Below, piece by piece: positions 12,206 to 23,731 of a DNA stretch of 64,000 nucleotides. Made by a program: the position numbers and the translations under genes. The notes below the pieces were generated by a model. It was given only the letters and a program-made list of their open reading frames with translations, made no database searches and was not told where the DNA came from. Source of the DNA: Alisma plantago-aquatica. Taxonomy: Eukaryota; Streptophyta; Magnoliopsida; Alismatales; Alismataceae. Position 1 is the stretch's first letter, and every line of letters starts with the position of its first letter. The DNA lies in NCBI GenBank assembly GCA_963693085.1, contig OY856409.1, forward strand, positions 659,538,591-659,602,590, given 5' to 3'.

Positions 12206-14393
12206 TCAAACTCTCCGATTTGAGGACTTGTATATGTTGATATTTATCTTCATGTCCATGAAAGAGACTATCATTATACCACTGTGAACATGTATCTTGA
12301 CATCAGCTGTAGATAAGAATGATCTCCCCAAGATGATCGAGATCTTCCTATCATCTGGCTCCATGTCCAGAACAACAAAATCAGGTGGGAACACAACTCC
12401 TCTTTCCTTTTCAATCATCACCAAGGCATCATCCACTCACTCTCTAGGCACTTTGATGGAGCAGTCTTCCAATTGGAGAGTGTAATGTGCCAGTTTCAAC
12501 TTGCCTAGACCCAACTCAACATAGACACTGTATGGCATCAAATTCAGACCGGATCCAAAGTCAAGTAGGGATTGGCCTATGTGATGTCCCCCAATGTTGA
12601 TAGGTATGATTGGGGATCCTGGGTCTTTCTTCTTCATGGAGAGTGAGTGCAGGAGATTGGAGCTCACTTGTTCAGTCAACTTTACTTTGTTCGGTATCCT
12701 CCCTGTTGACCTTCTCTTCACAGTGCATAGGTTCTTGAGGAACTTGGCATATGATGGGATTTGCTTGATAGCATCTAAGAGTGGAATTTTCACCTTCACT
12801 TAGCAAAACACCTCAAGACTATCCACATTGTGATTTTGCCTCCTCTTCATTTCTGGTGGTTTATCTAGTGCTTCAATGAAGGGAGGATCATTGGCTTTTG
12901 CCTCACTTGCATCAATGTGAGGTGTAACACTAGGGATGGCAGGACTTGCAAATGGAGTATGAGGTGGAGCACATGGTATACCAAAATCAATAGGATGTAT
13001 CGTTGAATCATCTTTGGCAATTTCAATCACATTATCACCACTTCGCTGCCTTTCTTTGCTTTGTCAACCTTTCTTTGACTTGCGGGCTGCTCAAGAGATT
13101 TCCCACTCCTTATAACTATCACAACACTTCCTTGCTCATGGTGGAGAGGGGATCTAGTTGTGTATGTGGAGGAGGTGGAGGTGACACTTGGTGTTGAAAT
13201 TGAGGTGGAGGGGAGAATTGAGGTTGGAAGGTGAATTGTTGGGAAAATGGTGGTGATGAAGGTGGTAGGGGTGGAGTGTAAGGCTTGGGATCACCTTGGA
13301 AATGGTAGATGGGCTGCACTTGCATAGGAGGTAGAGTATAGAAAACTTGAGAACAGGGCATTGGTCCACTTGCTTCATGGTAGCTCATGATGGGTTTTAA
13401 AGATAACTTTTCTTCTTGGAGAGAAATTATGGAAGATAACTGCTCTACTCTCTCTTCTAGCCTTGCAAAATATTTTTTAACATCATCAAATATTTTCAAT
13501 ATAGAGAGAACCTCTTCCTCAAACTTTGAGCTATATTTTGGACTTTGTGGCTCTTGGTAGCTATAGGAGTGAGGTTTCTTCTTTTCCTCACCATAGAACT
13601 CAATAGAATTGACTGAGTGGCAAGGAACATTTATCACCTGGTTCTTCATGAAACTCACCATGTCATCAAGAATCTTCATCACTTACGGGATTGAGTCATT
13701 ATGAATAGGGGATGTCACACAAAAGGCATTACCCCCATCATTCATCATGATAGAAGCTTAAATTCTTGATCTTTTAGCTAGCTGCTCAAAAAAAGGCCAT
13801 ATCTCCTCAGATGGCCTAGCCATCAAAACTCCTCCACAAGAAGAATCCACTATTTCTTGGTCATTTAGAGATAAAACGGAGTAGAATGATTGAACTAGAT
13901 GCCACAAAGGGATCTCACGGTGCAGGCATTCTCTTAAAATCTTCTTAAACCTCTCCCATGCATGGTGGAACTGCTCATTGCCCATTCGACTAAAACTTGT
14001 CACAGTACGCCACATATTTGTTAACCTTTCTATAGTGTAGAATTATCTCAAGAAGGCATTCTTCATTGTTTCCCAACTCGTGATGTCCCTTCTTGAGTCA
14101 TACCAATATTTGGTTCTATCTTTGAGGGAGAATGAGAATAAGGTCAACCAGATTGTATCATCACTAGCCATCAACATCCTGAAGGTGGAGCATACTTCAA
14201 GAAAGGAGTCCAAGTGCTTGTAGGGGTTCTCACTCTCTGTGCCGTAGAAGATGGGCAAGAGTCCAAGAAGACCTGGAGGAACTGAGAATTTCTCCCCTGG
14301 CATTTGCTCAACCCTACTAGCAATTGGTGATTTGTAGTTGCTAGGTATGAAGTAGTCTTGGAGTGGCTTGTGGGGTGCATTTTGGCCTTCCAT
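12206..14393 (-). pseudogene. Athila-like gag-protease
   Basis: The chosen start is the ATG at 14391-14393 (MEGQNAPHKPLQDYF), the form usual for Athila Gag. Gag core motifs follow: NPYKHLDSFLEVCSTFRM and LTLFSFSLKDRTKYWYDS (14230-14090), then EQFHHAWERFKKILREC (about 13985-13930) and SGGVLMARPSEEIW-type text to 13790. A proline-rich Gag tail covers 13682-13119. After a frameshift, the retroviral-type protease lies at 12799-12206. Its active-site block is LLDFGSGLNLMP (Asp-Phe-Gly where Asp-Ser/Thr/Leu-Gly is usual), with a distal ILGRSFLSTADVKI block. In-frame stops occur at 14043-14045, near 13758 and at 12437, and at least one frameshift between 13119 and 13030. It cannot make a full polyprotein. 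Confidence 0.85.
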
Positions 14394-14552
14394 CTTGTCT
14401 TCTCCCGAGTGGAAGCACAACAAAATAAAAGAGGGCGCAAGTTAGCAAACCAATATACATAAAGAATGTAAAGAATAATGCATAAAGAATAGCAATGGTG
14501 AGGGTAGTATGAAAAGTCAAAGCAAAACTAACTAGCTAGGCCTAGCGCTTTT

Positions 14553-14571
14553 CTCCCTGATAACGGTGCCA
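14553..14571 (-). promoter_or_regulatory. Primer-binding site, tRNA-Asp type
   Basis: Minus strand TGGCACCGTTATCAGGGAG, close to TGGCGCCGTTGCCGGGGA used by Athila elements. It lies seven bases inside the 5' LTR end. This fixes the minus orientation. Confidence 0.8.
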
Positions 14572-15638
14572 GCAAGCTTGGTGCGCCCCTGCCAATGGCG
14601 TTACACACCACTCAATTGAGACTTGAATGGATGCAACTCTGCAGAAAAAGGAACACTGGTGGATTCACTTTCAAAATTTGTATAGACCTAACTTAATATG
14701 CTCTCAAAAACCAAAACACTACACCCACAAGTACACGACTCATGTCGTAGTACTTGTAACACCCCTGACCTGGGTTATACTTTAACCCTAGGTGTTTTGA
14801 TTAAGAAAGATGATTATATGTTTAATCTCATCTTGTGAAAAGTAATTAGGGCTCATGAGGAACTTATGTTTCAATTTTGGTCCTGTTTGAACAATGTTGA
14901 AGCAATGATTTCTTATTTTGGACTAAAGTGCAAATTACCCAAGTTGAGGGGTTAACTTGCAAATTGCACATGATAAGATGTTCCTCTGATGTTGAGATAT
15001 CATAAGGATGAATATGATGTAGTAGTATGGTTTCTACAAGCCTGGACACCAAGATAGAGCTTGTTGGACAATGTTGTGCATTAAAACCTAGTTTTGGAGT
15101 AAAGTGCAATTTACCCAAAATCTAGGGTTCAATATGAAAATTACCACTTCAATAAGGTCTTTAATGTTTCTTGGATTCATGTATAGCAAATAAAATGAGA
15201 GGGACTCCTCATTTGAACTAAGTTGAAGGAGAGAGAATCTTGACATTAAAATAATTAAGAATAATGCCTAATTGAAACCCTAATTCGATTTAGGGCAAAA
15301 ATGAATAAAAATAATTGAAGGGCTTTCAACCAAAATGTTTTGGGTTGATTTTGAATAAGTATGGACGTTCCTTTGCGAAGATAAGGAATGAAAATATCTT
15401 AAGTAGGTGAAATTCCACTCATCTTATTATAAAGAAAAGTAATTTCCACTCACATATGGGATATTAATATAATAAGCATTAAGGTGCTTAATTTGCTTTT
15501 CTTTAAATTGAGTATAATGAAGGGGAATAAAAGTAAAAGGAAGGTGCCTCGTATCCATGGAATTGAGGGGGAAGAGGAGGCCATAATTTTTGGATTAATT
15601 GGATTTTTATAAGGCATTTTCTCTCTCATCAATTTCCT

Positions 15639-15645
15639 TATAAAA
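15639..15645 (+). promoter_or_regulatory. Candidate TATA box in the giant LTR
   Basis: TATAAAA followed by a CT-rich stretch (CCCTTTCTTCTTCCTTTGC at about 15680) where transcription could start. A good splice-donor-like TTGGTAAGAT lies about 115 bp downstream (about 15754). The promoter role is inferred. Confidence 0.45.
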
Positions 15646-16149
15646 GTGCCTTTTCCAAATGAATTGAAAGGCTTTTTCGGCCCTTTCTTCTTCCTTTGCT
15701 TGGGATGAGCTCAAGGGGACTTAGGCGCAACATGAGGACGAGCCCCAACCTGTTGGTAAGATTCTTGACCCTCGTTCTTCATGATTTCATGGTGGAAATC
15801 GAAAATAAATTATGGATTCCTTCTTATTTCGATCTCCTCTTCAACCCTAGCCAACTTTTGCAATCAAAAGCTTGAGGACGAGCCTAGGGGGAGTTGCTAG
15901 AGCTTCATACACCATTGATGGCGTGATCTTGGAGCTTTGGAGCTCAATTGGAGGCGGGTTTTATAACTCAAACCCTTAATCATTGCTATTGCATCAATCA
16001 TCTATGCTTTGTTGATTGTTTTCTTCAATTTGTTACAAACTTGATTCTTTGCTGCAATTTCCATCAAGAACGGTTGCTGTTCTTGGGTTCACGGAGGAAG
16101 ATGATGATGAAATCATAATAAGCAAGCACCTCACCAAATATCTTGGGAG

Positions 16150-17320
16150 CAAACGATCTCAAAGGTTGGGACCAAACGGGTTCACCAAAACCGTTTGGTG
16201 ACCAAACGGGTTGCAAACCGTTTGGTGTCAAACGGGTTCAAACCCGTTTGAAGGAGTTGACCAAGCATTTACCGTTTGGGAATATCGTTCCTAATTATGT
16301 AGGATAATGACCCTCCAAATTTGAGGGGTTAAATCCAAAGGAATCATAGGTTGAAGGCCAATCAATTAGACAAATTGAATTGAATTAAGTGCTGATTTTC
16401 AACCTGAATAACTTGACCTGATTGGGAAAACGGGTTCAAGACCATTTGAGATGGATGATCAAGCGTTGACCGTTTGGGATTCCTGTTCATAATGATGTTG
16501 GTTAATGAACATCCAAATTTGAGGGGTTAACTCCAAAGGAATCATAGGTTGAAGGCTAATCAATTAGGAAAACCTAATTGGATTAAGTGCTGATTTTCAA
16601 CCTGATTAACTTGACCTGCTTGGGCAAACGGGTTCAAGCCCGTTTGAGTGAGTTGAACAAGCGTTGAACGTTTGGTATTCCTGTTAGTAATTATGTTGTT
16701 TAATGACTCTCCAAATTTTAGGGGTTAACTCCCAAGGAATCGTGAGTTGAAGGCTATTCAATTAGGCAAACCCTAATTGAAAACAGTGCTGAAATTCCAA
16801 TGAGTTAAGTTGAGATTTTGGGTTGATTAGCCCAAACGGGTTCAAGACCGTTTGGGGATCATCCAAACGGGTTCAAGACCATTTGGGGATCACCTCAAGA
16901 CCGTTTGGAGGTATGGGGTCAAGTATAGTTGATCAAATGAAGGTCCAAAGGTACCAAATCATACTGCAACTCAATGCTGATTTGTTGATCAACTCGATAG
17001 ACCAATCCATGATGATTTTTCACTAAAGTCCAAAGGTTGGATGAGCCAAACGGTCTCAAGACCATTTGGAGCTCATACAAATGGTATAAAGACCGTTTGG
17101 TGGTCACCCAAGACCGTCTGGAGGTCTAGGGTTGAGTATGGTTAGGTGTTTGAAGGTCTAAAGGTACTAAGCTGATATACAATGCAATGTTGATTTGGTG
17201 ATCAATCCAATGAACCAAACCCCAATTGGAATGCTTAGATTTGAGTGATATGATTGGAAAGCGGTCTCAAGACCGTTTGGAGGTCATCCAAACGACCTCA
17301 AGACCATTTGGGGTCAGGTC
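16150..17320 (+). repeat. ~200-bp tandem units with CCAAACGG..CCGTTTGG hairpin words
   Basis: AAACGGGTTCAAG recurs near 16431, 16626 and 16835 (spacing about 195-210 bp) inside longer repeated units (for example TTGAGGGGTTAACTCCAAAG). Further related units run to about 17320. Each unit carries one to three inverted pairs of the form CCAAACGG-8 nt-CCGTTTGG, which can fold into 8-bp-stem hairpins. I did not find this array in the other two solo copies. Confidence 0.75.
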
Positions 17321-18084
17321 ATACACAATTTGGATGATGGTTCAATGGTTTCAAAGCAACTAGTCTTACATTGATTAGTGTTGTTGAATCATCGATTCCA
17401 AACCCTAATTCAATTGAATCAAACCCTAATTGATGATCAATTGAGGGTCAATTGAGGGTCAAATCATTTGAAGGTTGACCTATTAAACTCAATTGAAGTA
17501 TGAGGATAGGTCCAATTGATGATTGATTCCATGAATTCAATGATTGAAGGAATCAACATTGGAAACCCTAATTCAATTGGATACTTATGTAATGGAGGTC
17601 CAATGTGATTGAATCTCTTGAGAATCAAGATGGTGAATGATCCATTGATCCAATGCTGATTAGTAATGATAGTCAATGAAGGTACAAAGGTTGAAACCCT
17701 ATTAGTACCTAAGTGGTTAGTGCCAATTAAGTGATGAACCCTAATTGCTTATAGGATCAATGACTTGATATACTATGTTAATCATAGTTGTATGAACTTG
17801 ATTGAAGGGTTGATATGACCTAATCAAGTTGAGATGATGATAGCATGAATTCCTATAAGAATATGATTCATGTGGTGTTTAAGGGTATGATCCTTAAGCA
17901 GAGAGATCATGAAACCCTAATCATGAACATAAACCCTAATTATGGGCAATGTGATATGAAACCCTAATGAAGGGTGATGCTATATGCAATCCATATTCTA
18001 AAGAAGGGAGATGGTATGTGAAACTCTAATCCCTAATGAGAGAATAGAATTCATACTTGTATATGATTCATGAGTTGAACTCCC

Positions 18085-18165
18085 TTTGCACGACCATGCA
18101 AGGTAGCACGACCGTGGTAGCTTCCCCTCGCACGGCCGTTCTTGGTTGCACGGCCGTGGTGCTCT
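18085..18165 (+). repeat. Cluster of CACGACCGTGG-type words in the giant LTR
   Basis: Contains GCACGACCATGC, GCACGACCGTGG, GCACGGCCGTTC and GCACGGCCGTGG within 80 bp. The same word family fills the LTR of the Athila-like element in which this solo LTR sits. Confidence 0.7.
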
Positions 18166-21100
18166 ATGCTTGATTTAGAGGTGATTTGAAAGTGACCTCA
18201 TATGATCGTATACCTTGATATGATTATAAGTCAAATATAATTGGATGAAGGATACATAATATATGTGATGAGAAACCCTAGTTGAGGGTGTATCATTGTG
18301 ATTGTTTATAAGCAACTTTATAATAAAGTCATGGCTTAAACTAAGATAAGTCCATATCATGTGAGATAGCTGTACAATTCTAATGTGTGGCCTTTGCATT
18401 ATATGCTAAAGGTAAGAGATTAGTGATGGAATGTATTAAGAGGGAAATACCTTAATACAAGATAAGATGGATAATTCAGGAGAGTCTAAAGTGATGAGAA
18501 AGTGATACATCAAAATATGATAGTTATCACATTCAACACTTCAGGGTTTATATGCCTTGATGTACTTCAAATCCAATATAATTGGGTAAGAAACATATGA
18601 AGTGTGTATGCAACTATTACAATGAAATGTAATGAGTTGTTACACCTTGATGAGTGTTAATTAATGTACCTTGAGAATGGAGTTAAGCCCAAATGATGTG
18701 TATGATATAATCATACCATGATGAGGATGAGAAATGAACTCATACCTTGAATTGATGATCATTAATGCTATATGATGAAAGTAATGTTCTAGAATAATCA
18801 AATATGATATCCTTGAATGCCCCAGAGGTATGGAATAATGTATTAAGGGTTGGACAGATAATGAGATCATGAAATCTTTATTAATGAGAAATGGGGAACC
18901 CTAACTCTAATTTGGGTAAAGGGAATGAAAAGCCCTATTTGATAGTAAACCCTAATTCCTGGTAGAGGAATAATGGTGTTACTTTTGCATCACATGATGT
19001 GATGAATATCTTGTATGACTGTTATCATGCCTAATAACCATACAGATATTATGAGGTGATGTATATAGCTAGATTGAGCTGTGACATTTATATAATAAAT
19101 GTTGATTGGAATTATGTGCCTTAATGTTGTTGTTTCTTAGTAAAAGAAGCAATACGCATGGACTTTTATGAGTCACATGAGTAAGTTGTTACCTAGTGAG
19201 AGGTGACAAGATATTTCATGGCCTTGTGAGCCAGGTGTGATGCTTGTGTAGCAAGTATCATGAATGCCTTGGTCAGATGACCTGAAGGCGATAGTTACCT
19301 GAAAAAGGTATAATAATGCTCAATGATGAGTTAAGGGTTTGAATACCCAGAACCATATGATTATGGTGATGAGAATGTGAAGGGATGAGAATTCCCAGTA
19401 TTGAAATGAGGTACTGAGTTCCCAGGGTCTTTGAAAGACTGATAAATATCTGATAAAAGTAGTACATGTCTCTTTATAGCATTGTTGTAATAAGTTATGT
19501 TTGAGAACTTGGCTGATGCTAAAAGAATATGAGAATGTACTTAATAAATCAAGTGAAATCTATTCATATAGTGCTCTGACAATAGATCCATCATCGTCAG
19601 GAATAGGTGATGGTGAAACGGGTGCCCGCGGAAAAACCCGGAGCACATATTTTGAATATGTGGGGGTAAATGGGCGAAAATATCCTTACGTCCTCTTGAA
19701 GAGATTGTTGGAAGGTAAACAAGAAACCTCTCAATCCTTCATGAATATGTCGGGATGGATGTATCACGAATCTCCCAATGATACTTAATGTCAGATCGAG
19801 GAGATAAATAAGAAATCTCTCGATTGGCGATGAGAGTGCAGTTGACGCTGTAACTCTGTAGCGAAGGTGCCAGAATACCCTAGCTAGCTAGTTAGCAGAG
19901 ACATGAGATGTCCTGCATATGGTCTCGTACTGACCGAGACAGATGAGGTCATAAGAATCTGGCTCTTTTGATGACCTATGTATGGTACCGAGGTGATTTC
20001 GTAATGGTCGGTTGGAGTATGAGAGGTATATCTCATCTCCTCAGAGCATAAGTTTGATTGTAAAATGTAATCAGCCGTATAGCATGTTTGCTTAAGGATT
20101 GAATACGGAGATTCATTGGTTGATGTTGTACTTCTTTGTGCATTCCTTAGTAGATAAATGTTAATTATGTTTCTTTATATTCTCTGCAAAGTAGACAGAT
20201 GAATTACTTATCTACCATGGGTAGATGCAATGACCTCCTTGAGAATGGAGATTATCTTATTCTGTTCTATGATGAATAATTCTGCCTGATAATGTAAAAG
20301 TAACCCCCACTCAGTTTTAATTTGATAAATAGCAATAACAATGTTTTTGGCGGAGAGTTATATCTCTCGCTGGGGAAATTTTCAATTGTCTCACCCCCGT
20401 GGGAAACATTTTTAGGTATGCATGGAAGGCAGAGAAGAAACCCTAGAACAGGGAAAGAGCAGCAGCAATAGTAGGGACAGCAATAAAATCTCAGGTGGAA
20501 ATATTGTCTGTCTAGTCATATAGATAGTAGTCTTATGTGTCGTCTCTGTACTCTCAGGTCCTCAGAGTTTTAAATGTATCAATCTGAGTTTTGGCTTAGT
20601 TCCTCGAAGTTTTTATACTGCCTGTGTATATTTGTTAACAAGGAGTCAATGTTGTAATCCTTGAAAAGGAATGGTACAGGTTGTGTACTTGTGAACCAGG
20701 ATGAATTTGGAATACTTTGGTTCATGGTTAAAGAGTTTTCCTGTGAATGGATCTCTTTGCAAAAAGTTTTAAATTTTCAGTGATTTTCAGTAATCCGCTG
20801 CAAATAATTCACTTCCGCATTAGTTAATCCTATTTTTGTGAGACGGTCGTTTCATATAGGGTTGAACCATAGGGAGAAAAGGGGGAACTAGAGCTAGGTT
20901 AGTTTTTGTAGGTTCCTACTACGGAGACTTGGGTAAAGGGTTTAAAGGCAATTTGATTGTTAAACTAAGGGTGAATCAAGAAAGAAATTAAAGGCAAGAA
21001 TGAAATCTAAGTTAAACCTAGATTAGATTAAGGCTAATTAAGTAGGAAAAGACTAAGCTAGGTATGGAAAGGCAATAAGAGAACAATCTAAACTAAGGCA

Positions 21101-22239
21101 AGAAAGACAAGGCAAAAGAGAAATTAAAGACCTAAGCTAGCAAAAACAAAGCAAGAATAGGGCAAGGAGCTATCTAAGCAATAAAAGAGCTAACTAAGCT
21201 AACACTAGCTAAGCAAGATGGAAACTAGGGTTTTAAAGCAATTAAGGAAGATGTTGGCTATTTAGGGGATGCATTTATAAATTAAGTTGGGGGTGACATA
21301 TAAACATTATGATTCCATTTAGATTATTCAAACCAAACAAAAGTTAGATTCTAATGAATTATCCTAAGCTACTAACTGGCCATGGATATGCTATGTTGTG
21401 TATAGGGGAACTAGTCCCTAACACTCCCTACTACCCTTGCGAGGCTCAATTGTGTTAGGGCTTGGGTGTAATTCAAGTAGAGTCCAGAAAAGCCTAGGTT
21501 TCTAGGTTATATGATCTTAGGATGATTAGGGGATGATATTAGTAATGGGAGTGGAAGTGAGGTTTTAGGCCTCACATCACTCACATTCTAGTCTTGAGAA
21601 GTCTCCATGCTAAACACACCAATTTCATCTAAACTAGCTACTTAGATCTCTCAACTAGGGTTAGGAGAATTGATTATGATGTAGGAATATGGGTAGCTAG
21701 CTAGGGATCCAAGGATTGGACCGAGGAGCAAATCCCAAAATTCACACATAATCAATTTCCCTAAATTCCCAATAGATTTCAAGCACAAACCTGGAAGAAA
21801 TTTATGGAGAGAGAGATGGAAATAGAACATAATCATTAGCAAATGGAATTACACAGTTTACATATCATTTCCCCCAAACATGGTATCAAAGTAACATTTT
21901 ACACCTCAGAGAGCCCACCCAAGGGGCCTAGCTACTCATAACGATGCAAAGTACAAAAAGAGAAGAGAAAGAGGAATAAGTGGCCATGGATCTAGGTGTA
22001 TATGAGTGAATTCTCCTCTCTAGCTGCTGCAAGGTCGACCTCCTCCTTCTTCTTGGATGGAATGGTGTGGAATGTTGGTGGGAAGTGGATGGAAGGCTTG
22101 GAAATGAGGGTTTTGGTGGTGGAAATGGTAAAATAGAGTGAAATGGAGGTGGAAATGGAGTGGAATGGCTAAGGGGCAAAAATGGGGAGCTAGGAGGTGG
22201 TGGAAGGTAGCTGACCTCGACCTACATCCACCACCTCCC

Positions 22240-22247
22240 TATATATA
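22240..22247 (-). promoter_or_regulatory. TATA box in the Athila-like 5' LTR
   Basis: TATATATA in a conserved CCTATATATAGGG context, also present in the other LTR at 7108-7115. It is the best promoter candidate for the element, but the solo LTR now separates it from gag. Confidence 0.55.
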
Positions 22248-22941
22248 GGTAGTGGGCAATAGGTCTAGTAGGGGTAGATTGGGTAGTGTAGTGGCAAAAA
22301 TAGCTAGGTTTTGTGAGTAGCATGGAAGTGGTGGGTAGGGGTGAGCATGGTCGTGGTGTGGTAAGATGATCATGGGAATTAAAATGTGGAGATCACAGTG
22401 AATCTAGCATGAAAGTACATGAAGGGCCATGACCATGGTGGTCACCACGGTCATGTTGAGGCTAGGGAAGCACAGTTGTGGTGGTTACCACGGTCGTGGG
22501 GGTGTAGGTGATGGTGACCGTGGTGTAATGCCACACCCGTTATTCATTGTTATAGCATAGCTGTGCTAGGTGGCACGACTGTGGTGTTTGTCCCTTGTAC
22601 GACCATTCATGTGACACGATCGTGGCACTGTCTGTATATGCACTTGGGCTTGATTCTTTGGATTTTCTTAGACATCTTTGCTTCTATGGTGTCTACGCCA
22701 TCATGGGTTGGTTGAGGGAGGCTGTGACCTCATTGCAAGCACCTCCTAAGGCAGAGAAGCTTTGGGATCACTCCTTCTCTCTTCCTTCATGCAATTATGG
22801 CTCAAGCATATGAAAATAAAGTCCATAAGTGAATTTTACATGAATGTTCATATTGGAGGGAATGACATGTAATCTAATATTTATAGATGTGATTAGAATG
22901 CAATTAGGTACAAGATGGAACCCAAAAATAGGGTTGCATCA

Positions 22942-22946
22942 CCTTG
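22942..22946. repeat. TSD CCTTG of the Athila-like element, right copy
   Basis: Identical to 5572-5576. Confidence 0.93.
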
Positions 22947-23648
22947 CTCTTTGAGCATCACTCATAGCCTTGTTAGTAATCACATTGGATTGGTTAGTAA
23001 CAATCAAGGTCAACTATGAATAGGTGAATTCATAAGAATGTATAATAATAAAATTGGGAGTGATGCTTAATACCTTGAATTCATCAATATTTCTCCTGGA
23101 ATCAAATGCCTTCCACTCAGCCGGTTCCAGGTAGTTCTATTTCTCAAGGGTTGAGTTCTTCCTCCTATCAACATCTTGTATGTATTGTCAGTTGAGAGTT
23201 GTCCTATAGTTCCTTAGGACCCTCCCATAGTGTTGCATCGCCTTTTTATGATGTAGACTTTCATCTAGTTCAAATATATTCAGTAAATTTTATATATTTA
23301 ATATAGTATTCTAAAAGATAGAATTGTAAATTACTTCAAAAATAGAATTGCAAATGATAATATCTCACACATAGTTCTTTCCTTACTAAGTCTTTCTTCC
23401 CTTTTGGAACTATGTGCCAAGATTCTACATTTACAACACAATGGTTGCGAGTAAGAACCCCAAGATATGAAACAAACGAGCTACAGTTGAGCCCAACTAG
23501 ATTTCTTTCATGATCAAAATCCACAACCAATTTTGGTCCATTGCCCCTTTGTTGTAGTAACTTGTTCATCATAGTGATGCCCCTGATATTTGCATTTTTG
23601 TTCTGCTCATCAAGAGCCACAAGATTTTCAGGGGGTACATCATCAACC
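22947..23648 (-). pseudogene. TNPA-like (Transposase_24 type) gene of the CACTA, N-terminal exons
   Basis: Minus-strand blocks are RGITMMNKLLQQRGNGPKL and VVDFDHERNLVGLNCSSFVS, then YLGVLTRNHCVVNVESWHIV and KDLVRKELCVRYY (23580-23360). After a gap with splice-like ends come MQHYGRVLRNYRTTL (about 23235-23190) and EPAEWKAFDSRRNIDEFK (about 23130-23075). The last exon ends in SDAQRAR at the insertion point (22947). This is the usual N-terminal half of the second protein of plant CACTA elements. In En/Spm the second protein binds subterminal repeats and works with TNP2 in transposition. Upstream, a GTAAGT..TTTTTAG segment (about 23649-23731) could be an intron joining it to the TNP2 tail. Stops are present; it is a pseudogene. 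Confidence 0.78.
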
Positions 23649-23731
23649 TAAAAATTGACAAAAAAACACATATAGTATATAACTTATAAATTGACACATA
23701 TATAGCTAGATATAGGATATATTGTAAAACT

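Larger units (their letters stand above)
14755..20854 (+). mobile_element. Giant solo LTR, 6.1-kb copy, nested in the Athila-like 5' LTR
   Basis: Starts TGTAACACCCCTGACCTGGG and ends ACGGTCGTTTCA, aligning with the ends of the copies at 28844-48907 and 52242-56907. Its 3' third (about 19190-20850) matches 47280-48900 block by block, including the GAGAGTTATATCTCTCGCTGG segment. No internal region, primer site or coding motif is present, so it is a solo LTR. No clear TSD: GTACT on the left against TATAG on the right, apparently with a small deletion of host LTR. It is longer than the other copies mainly because of an expanded ~200-bp repeat at 16150-17320. Confidence 0.82.
5577..22941 (-). mobile_element. 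Athila-like Ty3/gypsy element lacking RT and integrase, inserted in the CACTA
   Basis: LTRs of 2247 bp (5577-7823) and about 2263 bp (14579-22941 after removing the nested solo LTR) flank an internal region at 7824-14578. Reading on the minus strand: 5' LTR, primer site resembling the tRNA-Asp type used by Athila, gag, protease, a spacer, an additional ORF, a spacer, a G-rich polypurine tract (TTTGGGGTGG) and the 3' LTR. The TSD is CCTTG. Gag and protease resemble Athila proteins. The stretch where RT, RNase H and integrase should lie (9.6-12.2 kb) shows none of their motifs, so the element appears non-autonomous. By eye the LTRs are roughly 90-95% identical, so this is not a very recent insertion. 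Confidence 0.88.
14579..22941 (-). repeat. 5' LTR of the Athila-like element, split by a solo LTR
   Basis: Its two parts, 14579-14754 and 20855-22941, together correspond to 5577-7823. The inner end reads GGCGCACCA on the minus strand. The outer end is followed by TSD CCTTG. About 13 bp of LTR seem lost at the nested insertion. The promoter-bearing part (TATATATA at 22240-22247) and the primer-site-proximal part are now 6.1 kb apart. Confidence 0.88.
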
